Origin: VMFP01 sp964630025 | Lineage (GTDB): Bacteria; Patescibacteriota; Andersenbacteria; UBA10190; CAIZMI01 | Assembly: GCA_964630025.1 (NCBI GenBank) | Contig: CAZVRG010000013.1 | Span: 1 to 27,514, forward strand | Direction of reading: 5' to 3' | DNA: 27,514 nucleotides | In this document: positions 1 through 6,856 of the stretch, in pieces | Position numbering within the stretch: the first letter of the stretch is position 1 | Layout: every line of letters begins with the position of its first letter | Program-made: the position numbers and the translations under genes | The notes under the pieces: generated by a model | Database searches by the model: none | Told to the model about the DNA's origin: nothing | What the model saw: the letters and a program-made list of their open reading frames with translations, nothing else

Positions 1-2
1 GT

Positions 3-530
3 GTCTCCACGCACCTTCCCCTGCGCGTCAATCAGGCGGGGGTGATTCCCATCATTTTTGCGCTCTCGCTTCTCCTCTTTCCGGGTGTCATCGCGCAATT
101 TTTCGTGGGGACGCAGAACGGCGCCGTCGCGCGTATTGCCCAACAGGTGGTGCAACTTTTCAACACGAACTGGGTCTATGGGCTGTTCTATTTCCTCCTC
201 GTCGTCCTCTTCACGTATTTTTACACGGCCATCGTCTTTGATCCGCAAAAGATCGCGGAGCATCTTCAGAAACAGGGAGGATTTATTCCCGGCATTCGCC
301 CGGGCGGCATGACCGCGCAGTTTCTCAAACGCATCGTGAACCGTATTACCGTTGCCGGCGCGCTCTTTCTCGGTGCTATTGCCGTCTTACCACTCGCGCT
401 CCAAGGATTTACGCGTTCCGCAGCATTGACGATCGGTGGCACGGGACTCCTCATTGTGGTCTCCGTTATTTTGGAGACCATGAAACAAGTTGACGCGCAG
501 CTCACCATGCGCGAGTACGAATCTCTCTAA
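3..530 (+). CDS. secY: Protein translocase subunit SecY, C-terminal part (5' end cut by window)
   Basis: SecY is the pore subunit of the SecYEG channel in the cytoplasmic membrane, which exports proteins and inserts membrane proteins. The open frame runs in from the window edge, so the gene starts upstream; a GTG at 42 is internal. The first residues read LPLRVNQAGVIPIIFA, the conserved SecY segment at the start of a late transmembrane helix. They are followed by hydrophobic helices, the cytoplasmic segment FIPGIRPGG and the usual C-terminal pair of helices. About 175 residues, roughly the last 40% of the protein, are present. The gene is followed by adk and map, the classical order at the end of the ribosomal protein (spc) operon, but a 250-nt spacer with a structured repeat and a new -10 box separates it from adk. 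Identification is secure. Confidence 0.96.
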   Translation, partial: VSTHLPLRVNQAGVIPIIFALSLLLFPGVIAQFFVGTQNGAVARIAQQVVQLFNTNWVYGLFYFLLVVLFTYFYTAIVFDPQKIAEHLQKQGGFIPGIRPGGMTAQFLKRIVNRITVAGALFLGAIAVLPLALQGFTRSAALTIGGTGLLIVVSVILETMKQVDAQLTMREYESL

Positions 531-704
531 AACCTCAAAAATCCGCGAGCTGTGTGCACGTCGGTCCACTGGCAAAGCCAGATGCTCCGATGTGCACATC
601 CTTCGGACTCGAGCTTCGCTCCGTCCCTCCTTCCGCGTATCGCCAATACGCGTCAGTCGGTACTCGCTCCAGCTCTTCGCATCTCATCGCGTTTCTGCGG
701 TTTT
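531..704 (+). repeat. Structured repeat family A, copy 1 (three hairpins)
   Basis: Spacer element between secY and adk, related to the element at 19723-19900. Shared unpaired blocks are CGCGAGCTGT near the left end, CCTTCGG in the middle, and CTTCGCATCTCATCGCG followed by TGCGGTTTT at the right end. Three hairpins lie between them. H1 (554-597) pairs GTGCAC with GTGCAC, TCGG with CCGA and CTGGC with GCCAG. H2 (605-626) pairs GGAC with GTCC and GAGC with GCTC around a TTC loop. H3 (634-652) pairs CGCGTAT with ATACGCG. The stem sequences differ from those of copy 2 but the pairing is kept. The outer ends are partly complementary. Function is unknown. There is no convincing coding frame. Confidence 0.8.
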
Positions 705-769
705 CGCGTTCCCTTCGTTCGCTTTCAGCTCTCAGCTTTTTCCCGCTATCAGCGATGAGCTTGCTACGC

Positions 770-775
770 TACAGT
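770..775 (+). promoter_or_regulatory. -10 box for adk (near-leaderless)
   Basis: TACAGT lies exactly 6 nt before the chosen adk ATG, so transcription would begin at or next to the start codon. I see no good -35 box 16-18 nt upstream and no Shine-Dalgarno sequence. The same 6-nt spacing occurs before three other genes in the window. Confidence 0.5.
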
Positions 776-781
776 ATATGC

Positions 782-1429
782 ATGGTGGTCATGTTTATGG
801 GCCCGCCAGGCTCTGGAAAGGGAACGCAGGTTTCTGCGCTGAAGCAGGACATGGGTTTTGAGTCTATTGATACGGGCGGCATGCTGCGCGCATTGAGCAG
901 GGAAGATTCTCCACGTGCGAGGCAGGTAAAAGTGATTATTGATTCCGGGCGTCTTGCACCGCCGCCGCTTGTTGCGCGCATTGTGACAGAACGTGTCGTC
1001 AGCAGTGTGCAAGAAGGGAAGTCCGTGGCGCTTGAGGGATCACCGCGCACATTGCACGAGGCAGAAATTCTTCTCAAGACTCTTCGTGCAGAGGGCATTC
1101 ATGATATCCTAGTAGTGTTTCTTGATGTGCCAAAACCGGAGACCGTACAACGTATTTTGCAGCGGTGGGTGTGCGAAGCATGTAAGCGCTCGACGATGCT
1201 TCCCGTAGATGTACCGGAACAGTGTCCCGCGTGCGGAGGCCGACTCGTCAAACGCGTAGACGATACGTTGGAAACGTCCCATAAGCGGTGGGAAGAGTAT
1301 CGCTTTCGTACGCTTCCGGTCATTCAATTTTTTCAGCGACAGGGACTCGTCGCCCACGTCAATGGGCACCAGTCCATTCCAGACGTCACGCAAGAAGTAC
1401 ACGCCGCTGTGCGGGGACAGAACGCATGA
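782..1429 (+). CDS. adk: Adenylate kinase (zinc-lid type)
   Basis: Adenylate kinase interconverts ATP + AMP and 2 ADP in the cytoplasm. The protein has 215 residues, normal for the long-lid bacterial form. The P-loop GPPGSGKGT is at residues 7-15, the AMP-binding segment SIDTGG at 28-33, and an EGSPRT segment at 85-90 replaces the usual DGFPRT. The lid (about 128-160) carries two CxxC pairs, Cys131/134 and Cys148/151, expected to bind a structural zinc. The frame is open upstream through the repeat, but ATG 782 gives the normal six-residue lead to the P-loop and sits behind a -10-like box. The last bases overlap the map start (ATGA), so the two genes are translationally coupled. The only oddity is Ser in place of Phe in the EGSPRT motif. 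Confidence 0.95.
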   Translation: MVVMFMGPPGSGKGTQVSALKQDMGFESIDTGGMLRALSREDSPRARQVKVIIDSGRLAPPPLVARIVTERVVSSVQEGKSVALEGSPRTLHEAEILLKTLRAEGIHDILVVFLDVPKPETVQRILQRWVCEACKRSTMLPVDVPEQCPACGGRLVKRVDDTLETSHKRWEEYRFRTLPVIQFFQRQGLVAHVNGHQSIPDVTQEVHAAVRGQNA

Positions 1430-2205
1430 GCCGACGTTCCGGTCAATTGAAGTCTCCGCAAGAGATTGAGCTTCTCGCTCGCGGTGGCGCGATTCTCCGT
1501 AGCGTGCTGGAGGAGGTTGCCGCCTTGGCCCAGCCAGGAACAACAGGCGCCCAGCTTGATCGGGAAGCGGAGCGGCGTTTGCGTGCCGCCGGCGCAGAGC
1601 CCAGTTTTAAAGGATACACCGGCGATTATGGGCGACCGTTTCCGGCATCACTCTGCGTGTCTGTCAACAATGCCGTTGTCCATGGCGTACCCACCGAAGA
1701 ACCGCTGCAGGAAGGCGATGTGGTCGGTCTCGACTTGGGCTGTATGTATAAAGGTCTCTACACGGATACCGCCATAACGATTATTGTCGGACGGGGACTG
1801 CCGGTTGCGGTGCGACTGATTACAGTGACCCGCCAAGCACTTGCTGCGGGCATTGCAGCTGTGCGGCCTGGCGCCACCACGGGGGATATCGGTCTTGCCA
1901 TTCAACGCGTCATTGAAACCGCAGGATTTTCTGTCGTACGCGATCTGACGGGGCACGGGGTTGGCTATGCTGTCCATGAAGACCCGCGCGTTCCCAACTA
2001 CGGACGTCCGGGCGAAGGAACAACGCTTGCGGAAGATCTGGTCATCGCGATTGAGCCCATGGTGATCGCGGGAAAAGACGATTCGGTGCGCATTGCGGAA
2101 GATGGATGGACGGTACTCGCCGCAGAAGCGGCGTTGACTGCGCATGAAGAACACACCGTTGTGGTCACCAAAGATGGTGCACGCATTCTGACGCTCGCTC
2201 AATAA
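1426..2205 (+). CDS. map: Methionine aminopeptidase, type I
   Basis: Removes the initiator methionine from nascent proteins and is a two-metal hydrolase. The protein has 259 residues, the usual type I length. The pita-bread fold ligands are all visible: Asp103 and Asp114 (LDLG...YTDTA), His177 in GHGVG, Glu210 in IEPM, and Glu242 just before HTVVVT. The substrate-binding His86 is in VVHGVP. The start is the ATG that overlaps the adk stop by four bases; the frame is open further upstream, but that part lies inside adk and has no family similarity. The secY-adk-map order is widespread in bacteria, but infA/rpmJ/rpsM do not follow here; ruvX does, after a hairpin repeat. No key residue is missing. 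Confidence 0.96.
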   Translation: MSRRSGQLKSPQEIELLARGGAILRSVLEEVAALAQPGTTGAQLDREAERRLRAAGAEPSFKGYTGDYGRPFPASLCVSVNNAVVHGVPTEEPLQEGDVVGLDLGCMYKGLYTDTAITIIVGRGLPVAVRLITVTRQALAAGIAAVRPGATTGDIGLAIQRVIETAGFSVVRDLTGHGVGYAVHEDPRVPNYGRPGEGTTLAEDLVIAIEPMVIAGKDDSVRIAEDGWTVLAAEAALTAHEEHTVVVTKDGARILTLAQ

Positions 2206-2208
2206 AAC

Positions 2209-2289
2209 GCAAAATGCAAAGCGCAAAAATCAAAAGTAAGCAGAAAGGCCAAAAGAGCTTTTTGCCTTTTGCCTTTTGATTTTTTTATT
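2209..2289 (+). repeat. A-rich/T-rich hairpin repeat family B, copy 1
   Basis: The left arm is A-rich (GCAAAATGCAAAG motif, then ATCAAAAG) and the right arm is its T-rich imperfect complement (TTTTTGCC, CTTTTGAT, then a T run). Paired blocks include ATCAAAAG with CTTTTGAT and AAAGGC with GCCTTT. Related elements precede pgk and eno. The run of seven T at 2280-2286 could also make it an intrinsic terminator for adk-map. Base composition is far more A+T-rich than the flanking genes. It ends one base before the ruvX ATG, so it occupies the place of a ribosome binding site. Confidence 0.75.
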
Positions 2290-2290
2290 T

Positions 2291-2710
2291 ATGGTGGTTC
2301 TCGGCATCGATTATGGCGATCAACGCATCGGTCTCGCAGTCACGGATCCCGCGGGCGAAATTGCACTCACATATAGTATGATTCCTGCGCAACCGTTGGA
2401 TGCGGCGTTGTCGGCCATTCAACGCGTGATTGCTGCAGAGCATGTGGAGCGCGTTGTGCTTGGGCTTCCGTTAACGCTTGAAGGACAGGAGGGAGAACAG
2501 GCGCGGAAGACCCGAGCGTTTGCAGCAGCGCTCGCAGAGCGGACGGGATTGCCACAGGAATACATGGATGAACGATTCACATCTGGTGCTGCAGCAGAAG
2601 CAGCACATGCGAAAGGCACGTCGACGGACGCAGAGGCCGCGCGTCTTATCCTTGAAGGATGGCTCGTGCGCCGCGGTGGAAAGAGAAACACACGCACGGA
2701 GGATATGTGA
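2291..2710 (+). CDS. ruvX: RuvX/YqgF family RNase H-fold nuclease
   Basis: This family has an RNase H-like fold. It is linked to 5' maturation of 16S rRNA (YqgF in E. coli) and to resolution of Holliday junctions in some bacteria. The protein has 139 residues, typical length. Visible motifs are GIDYGDQRIGLAV at residues 4-16 (first catalytic Asp), VVLGLPL near 55-61, and DERFTS near 96-101, with a final acidic residue in the STDAEAAR segment. An upstream ATG at 2276 falls in the T-rich repeat and would add only hydrophobic residues, so ATG 2291 is preferred. It lies directly behind the family B hairpin, with no Shine-Dalgarno sequence. A terminator hairpin follows. Confidence 0.93.
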   Translation: MVVLGIDYGDQRIGLAVTDPAGEIALTYSMIPAQPLDAALSAIQRVIAAEHVERVVLGLPLTLEGQEGEQARKTRAFAAALAERTGLPQEYMDERFTSGAAAEAAHAKGTSTDAEAARLILEGWLVRRGGKRNTRTEDM

Positions 2711-2725
2711 TACTGTTCAGATGCC

Positions 2726-2755
2726 GTGGGGGCGTACCCCACAGCGTTCTTTTTT
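2726..2755 (+). terminator. Intrinsic terminator after ruvX
   Basis: GTGGGG pairs with CCCCAC across a short GCGTA loop (2726-2742), followed by a T-rich run (TTCTTTTTT, 2747-2755). Confidence 0.75.
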
Positions 2756-2770
2756 CAGGAGACGAGTGCA

Positions 2771-3040
2771 ATGATGCGTACATGTTCTCTTGTGATCATT
2801 GCGGTCTGCGCTCTCATGCTGGCTATCGATCGGTATCGGAGCAGTCCCGTATCGTGGGTACGGCCGACGCCTTCCGTGTCTTCCTCGTCGGTGGAACAGC
2901 GTTCCACATCGGAAACGCTCCAGCTGGATATTATTGTTCCCCGCAACTGTCGATTCCAGTCTGATCTCGACCGCAACCGACTGAACGTCACAACAAAAGA
3001 ACCGGCGCACGTTCACGTGTCCATTCGACGCGAGGAGTAA
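2771..3040 (+). CDS. Small exported or membrane-anchored protein of unknown function
   Basis: 89 residues. An N-terminal hydrophobic stretch at about 4-21 (CSLVIIAVCALMLA) behaves as an uncleaved signal anchor or signal peptide. It is followed by a Ser-rich linker (SVSSSS) and a short charged domain ending in RREE. I recognise no family. The start ATG 2771 is preferred because CAGGAG at 2756-2761 is a well-placed Shine-Dalgarno sequence; a second ATG follows immediately. An upstream ATG at 2726 lies inside the terminator hairpin. The gene stands alone between two intrinsic terminators, so it is probably transcribed separately or by read-through from ruvX. Confidence 0.6.
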   Translation: MMRTCSLVIIAVCALMLAIDRYRSSPVSWVRPTPSVSSSSVEQRSTSETLQLDIIVPRNCRFQSDLDRNRLNVTTKEPAHVHVSIRREE

Positions 3041-3069
3041 GAGGGTAACGGGATATGGCTCTGCCGTCT

Positions 3070-3100
3070 GTCCCGCGCGCATACGCCCGCGGGACTTTTT
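3070..3100 (+). terminator. Intrinsic terminator
   Basis: GTCCCGCG (3070-3077) pairs with CGCGGGAC (3088-3095) and is followed by TTTTT. It ends the transcript of the small exported protein gene. Confidence 0.85.
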
Positions 3101-3121
3101 CGTCAGCGGTTTCCTCCGGGG

Positions 3122-3127
3122 TATACT
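3122..3127 (+). promoter_or_regulatory. -10 box TATACT, leaderless start of GT2 gene
   Basis: TATACT lies 6 nt before ATG 3134, which puts the expected transcription start on the start codon. No recognisable -35 box or Shine-Dalgarno sequence is present, and the preceding terminator shows that a new transcript must begin here. Confidence 0.65.
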
Positions 3128-3133
3128 TCATCT

Positions 3134-3889
3134 ATGGCGCAGCTGCCTTCGTCCGCTTCGTCGGATATTCGTCTCTCTGTGGTGATCCCCGCATATGATG
3201 AAGAACAACGATTACCGCGCACCTTGGATGACGTTCTGCACTATCTGGAACGACAAACATATACATCGGAAGTGCTTGTTGTTGACGACGGTTCAACCGA
3301 TCGCACACAGGATGTTGCGCGCGCACAGCGGGGTGAACGTGTTTCCGTGCGCGTTCTCACGCATCCTGATCGCCGTAACCACGGCAAGGGTGCGGCGGTA
3401 CGGCGCGGGATGCTTGCCGCCCGCGGGCGCTTTCGTCTCTTTATGGACGCGGATAACTCCACAACCGTTGACCACGTGGAGCGGTTTTGGGCGTTCTTTG
3501 ACGAGGGATATGACGTGGTGATTGGTTCGCGTGATGTCGAGGGAGCAGTCGTGACCGTCCACCAACCGTGGTACAAGGAATGTGCCGGGGATGTGGGCAA
3601 TATGCTTGTCCGCACGCTTGCCGTGCCCGGCATCTACGATACGCAAGCGGGGTTCAAAATGTTTAAAGAAAAAGTTGTCGAAACGGTGTTTCCTCGACTC
3701 ACCATTGATCGCTGGGGATTTGATATTGAAATTCTTGCCGCAGCGCGACATCGCGGGTATCGCATCAAAGAAGCGCCCATCACGTGGGTGAACAGTCCGG
3801 AAAGCAAGGTCACATGGACAACGTATTTCGAAGTATTGAGTGAAGTCTGGAGGGTGCGGCGCAATCTCCGTACCGGATTGTATGGCTAG
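3134..3889 (+). CDS. Family 2 glycosyltransferase, dolichyl/polyprenyl-phosphate glucose synthase-like
   Basis: Predicted to transfer a sugar from a nucleotide sugar to a lipid phosphate at the inner face of the membrane. The protein has 251 residues with a complete GT-A domain. The nucleotide-binding start is VVIPAYDEEQRLP (about 16-28), followed by VLVVDDGSTDRTQ, the segment NHGKGAAVRRGM, and the metal-binding DADNSTT. The later WGFDIEILAAARHRGYRIKEAPITWVN segment is typical of the ALG5/DPG-synthase subgroup. There is no C-terminal transmembrane pair, so it is probably peripheral. The start codon overlaps a leaderless promoter. Its last eight bases overlap the galT start, indicating a two-gene operon. 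The exact donor and acceptor cannot be read from sequence. Confidence 0.9.
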   Translation: MAQLPSSASSDIRLSVVIPAYDEEQRLPRTLDDVLHYLERQTYTSEVLVVDDGSTDRTQDVARAQRGERVSVRVLTHPDRRNHGKGAAVRRGMLAARGRFRLFMDADNSTTVDHVERFWAFFDEGYDVVIGSRDVEGAVVTVHQPWYKECAGDVGNMLVRTLAVPGIYDTQAGFKMFKEKVVETVFPRLTIDRWGFDIEILAAARHRGYRIKEAPITWVNSPESKVTWTTYFEVLSEVWRVRRNLRTGLYG

Positions 3890-5114
3890 ACATCCACTCT
3901 TGCGATGGCTCTACGGCGATGAGCGAACACAGTCGCCACGCGAGCCAGAGCATACCCGCCCGCGCACAGCACCCCCCCGCACACCTGCTTCGCGGGAACA
4001 AAAACGTGTACGCACAGCACGTGCACAGAACGTATCATCGCGTCGACCGCGCAGGGAACGTGTGGTGACCTACGGCACGGCGGTTCCCGGAGAACACGCG
4101 AAAGTGTCAGAGCTGCGGCAGGACCCGATCACCGGGAAATGGGTGGTGATTGCAACCGGTCGCGCGAGGCGCCCAAGCGATCAGGCGCGCATGCAGGCAC
4201 CGCAGCCAATTCCTCCTTCCTATAGTGATACATGCGCATTTTGTAACTTTGAACGGTTTCCGCAGACGTCCCCGACGTTGATGCTCCCAGCAGGAAAAGA
4301 CTGGCATGTCATGGCGTTTCCCAATAAGTTTCCCGCCTTCGCGCCCGCAGATCGCGTGACTGCAACAAAAGTAGGCATGTACACCGTGATGGATGGTGTC
4401 GGGTTTCACGAAGTGATTCTTGTGCGTCCCCATGACGGATTTCTTTCTCGCCTTGAACAGAACGATCTCGTGCACACCGTGACGGCGTGGCGTGATCGGT
4501 ATCGCGCACATATGGTCAAACCATCCGTTGCCTACATTCAGCTGATTGTGAATCATGGACCAGCAGCCGGCGGCTCGCAGGAACATCCGCACGCGCAACT
4601 CTTCGCTATTCCCGTGCTTCCCAGCGACGAAGTACTCGATCTCTTGAACGGCGCGGAGGCGTACTACGATGAGAACACGAGCTGCGGCTATTGTGACATT
4701 CTGCGTTTCGAGCGCGCGGCAAAGCAACGCATTGTGTGGGAGAACGATCAGTTTGTCGTGCTCTGTCCCTTTACGTCGCGTGTGCCGAATGAACAATGGG
4801 TACTTCCGCGTACGCATGCGTCCGGATTTGAAACGCTGTCTGATGACAACCTCCCGGCGTTTGCGGAAGCGCTGCACGAAGCGCTTGCCCGGCTTGATCG
4901 TGGGTTTCACAACCCCTCATACAACCTCTATCTCTACTCGGCACCGTGTGATACGGAGGGATTTGTCTGTACAAAAAACCAATTCCAACACTTTCATTGG
5001 CATGTGCAGATTCTCCCACGCATGAACATGTGGGCGGGGTTTGAACTTGCCACCGGCCTGGAAATTCATTCTGTTCTGCCGGAAGAGTGCGCAGAATATC
5101 TCCGAGGAGTATAA
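3882..5114 (+). CDS. galT: Galactose-1-phosphate uridylyltransferase family protein
   Basis: GalT exchanges UMP between UDP-glucose and galactose-1-phosphate (Leloir pathway); related enzymes act on other sugar phosphates. The protein has 410 residues. The active-site HPHAQ is at 235-239, with the nucleophile His237, and the second HIT-like motif HFHWHVQ is at 370-376. Two CxxC pairs (CAFC and CGYC) can hold a structural zinc. The catalytic domain opens with the family motif LRQDPITGKWVVIA near residue 78. Ahead of it is an unusual Arg/Pro-rich basic extension of about 70 residues. ATG 3882 overlaps the GT2 stop; starting later would remove the extension, but I see no better start between there and the domain. 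It is followed closely by tpiA. Confidence 0.88.
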   Translation: MARHPLLRWLYGDERTQSPREPEHTRPRTAPPRTPASREQKRVRTARAQNVSSRRPRRERVVTYGTAVPGEHAKVSELRQDPITGKWVVIATGRARRPSDQARMQAPQPIPPSYSDTCAFCNFERFPQTSPTLMLPAGKDWHVMAFPNKFPAFAPADRVTATKVGMYTVMDGVGFHEVILVRPHDGFLSRLEQNDLVHTVTAWRDRYRAHMVKPSVAYIQLIVNHGPAAGGSQEHPHAQLFAIPVLPSDEVLDLLNGAEAYYDENTSCGYCDILRFERAAKQRIVWENDQFVVLCPFTSRVPNEQWVLPRTHASGFETLSDDNLPAFAEALHEALARLDRGFHNPSYNLYLYSAPCDTEGFVCTKNQFQHFHWHVQILPRMNMWAGFELATGLEIHSVLPEECAEYLRGV

Positions 5115-5122
5115 GAAGAGGT

Positions 5123-5929
5123 ATGTCTCCACACATCGCCACCGTTCGTCCTGTTATCGTCGCGAACTGGAAAATGTATATCGGCGCCATTGAGAGCGTC
5201 CGTGCAGCGCGTGCCGTTCGCGGATTTCTTGCACGCATCGCCGGCAAAGAAGCGGATGTGGTTCTCTGCCCATCATTTCCGGTGCTTGCGGACGTTCACG
5301 AGATCCTGAAAGGAAGCCGCATTCAGCTCGGCGCGCAAGATGTGCATCAGGAACCTTCCGGTCCGTATACCGGAGATGTGTCTGGAGCACAGCTGCGCGG
5401 GCTTGTCCGATATGCCATTGTCGGGCATTCCGAGCGTCGCCGATTCCATGGAGAAACAGACGATATTGTTGCGCGGAAAGCGCATCAGGCGCTGCGCATG
5501 AGCATGATTCCTATTATCTGTGTCGGAGAAACGGCGGAAGAACGCGATCGCGGCGAAACGATTGCGAAAGTGCGCCAACAAGTAGACGCGGCAATTCGTG
5601 ATCTTCCGCGACTGTCTCTCACGCGCTGTCTCTTTGCCTATGAACCGGTGTGGGCAATTAGCGCGGGCCTTGGAGAAGAGCGCCCGCAACCGGAACCGGC
5701 GGACGCCGCACATATGGTACGGCTCATCCGGAAGGTTGCTGCCGAGCGTATCGGTTCGCAGTCGGCCGAACAGATCCGTGTGCTGTATGGCGGCAGCGTA
5801 ACCGCGCGCGCCGTGCGCCCGTTTGTGGCGGAACCGGGCGTGAGTGGCGTGCTTGTCGGTGCTGCATCCACAAAGCCCGCGGAGTTCGCATCCATTGTCC
5901 GAGAGGTTATTGCAGCTGCAGGGAAATGA
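5123..5929 (+). CDS. tpiA: Triosephosphate isomerase
   Basis: Interconverts dihydroxyacetone phosphate and glyceraldehyde-3-phosphate. The protein has 268 residues, slightly longer than the usual 250. Catalytic residues are Lys17 in NWKM, His102 in VGHSERR and Glu174 in YEPVWAIS; the phosphate-binding LYGGSV follows near 225. The N-terminus has a few extra residues before the first strand. ATG 5123 is chosen over an in-frame ATG inside galT because it leaves a normal N-terminus and has GAAGAGG just upstream as a Shine-Dalgarno sequence. The gene lies eight bases after galT and ten before fba, so it is most likely part of one operon. Active-site residues are intact. Confidence 0.97.
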   Translation: MSPHIATVRPVIVANWKMYIGAIESVRAARAVRGFLARIAGKEADVVLCPSFPVLADVHEILKGSRIQLGAQDVHQEPSGPYTGDVSGAQLRGLVRYAIVGHSERRRFHGETDDIVARKAHQALRMSMIPIICVGETAEERDRGETIAKVRQQVDAAIRDLPRLSLTRCLFAYEPVWAISAGLGEERPQPEPADAAHMVRLIRKVAAERIGSQSAEQIRVLYGGSVTARAVRPFVAEPGVSGVLVGAASTKPAEFASIVREVIAAAGK

Positions 5930-5939
5930 GTTGTTCCAT

Positions 5940-6824
5940 ATGATAAACCAAACCCCGCACGAACTGTTTGCTCGCGCGCACAAAGAAGGGTGGGCACTCG
6001 GCGCGTTCAACACGTCGAACCTCGAAGTCACGCAGGCGATTGCGTGGGCGCTGGAAGAAGCGAAATCACCCGGCATTATTCAAACATCCGAGGCCGCAAT
6101 CCAATACGCGGGGCTCGAGACACTACGCGATATTATTCGCAGTGTTGCGGCTTCTGTGCGCGTGCCGATTGTGCTGCATCTTGATCATGGAAAATCTCTC
6201 GATATCGTTCGGCAGTGTATCGAAGCAGGGTATACCTCCGTGATGATTGATGGCTCCGCGCTTCCGCTCGCAGAGAATATCGCGCTCTCCAAGGAGGTTG
6301 TCGGACTTGCGCATGGCCGCGGGGTGTGGGTAGAAGGGGAAGTGGGGGCGATTCCGGGGAAGGAAGGATTACGGGGCAGCGGGCAAGAGGCAGTAGGCAG
6401 TGGGGGCGGCGTTGCGGACGAGTTTTTGACGAAGCCGGAGGAAGCGAAACGATTTGTCGAAGAAACGGGCGTGGACATTCTTGCAGTGTCTGTTGGTACG
6501 ATTCATGGGGCATTTCGCGGGAAGGAAGGCATTCGGTTTGATCGGCTGCAAGAAATTCGGGACGTGGTGTCACTGCCACTCGCGTTGCATGGTGCATCCG
6601 GGCTTCCGGACGACGAGATCCGCCGCGCGCTGCCGTTTGGCGTCGCAAAGGTGAACATTGATACGGAGCTGCGGGAAGCGTTTCACGATACGCTTATTAA
6701 GCACGCGGAAGATGGTGCGGAGCATTCCATTGATCCCCGCGCGCACCTGAAACCCGCCCGCGACGCCGTGCAGAAGATTGTTGCCGCAAAAGTCGCGCTC
6801 TTGGGAAGCGCAGGAAAGGCCTAA
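5940..6824 (+). CDS. fba: Class II fructose-bisphosphate aldolase
   Basis: Zinc-dependent cleavage of fructose-1,6-bisphosphate into two triose phosphates. The protein has 294 residues. HLDHG at residues 80-84 contains the catalytic Asp82 and zinc ligand His83. The WVEGEVG segment at 130-136, VGTIHG near 190, HGASGL near 222 and KVNIDTELR near 240 all match the family. Oddity: between GKEG and VADEFLT there is a Gly/Ser-rich insertion at about residues 144-157, encoded by G-rich repetitive DNA. The loop there is variable in the family, so activity is probably kept. The start is ATG 5940, eleven bases after the tpiA stop; the upstream frame lies within tpiA. Confidence 0.95.
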   Translation: MINQTPHELFARAHKEGWALGAFNTSNLEVTQAIAWALEEAKSPGIIQTSEAAIQYAGLETLRDIIRSVAASVRVPIVLHLDHGKSLDIVRQCIEAGYTSVMIDGSALPLAENIALSKEVVGLAHGRGVWVEGEVGAIPGKEGLRGSGQEAVGSGGGVADEFLTKPEEAKRFVEETGVDILAVSVGTIHGAFRGKEGIRFDRLQEIRDVVSLPLALHGASGLPDDEIRRALPFGVAKVNIDTELREAFHDTLIKHAEDGAEHSIDPRAHLKPARDAVQKIVAAKVALLGSAGKA

Positions 6825-6842
6825 GATATTTTTTGGAGGGTG

Positions 6843-6848
6843 TATACT
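6843..6848 (+). promoter_or_regulatory. -10 box TATACT before the Cys-rich protein gene
   Basis: TATACT sits 8 nt before ATG 6857, giving a 5' leader of about two bases. A GGAGGG at 6835-6840 is too far from the ATG to serve as its ribosome binding site and lies upstream of the predicted transcript start. Confidence 0.55.
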
Positions 6849-6856
6849 GAAGAAAC

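Noticed and set aside
554..781. Protein-coding extension of adk upstream through the spacer
   Set aside because: The frame is open, but the residues have no adenylate kinase similarity and the DNA folds as a repeat shared with another locus.
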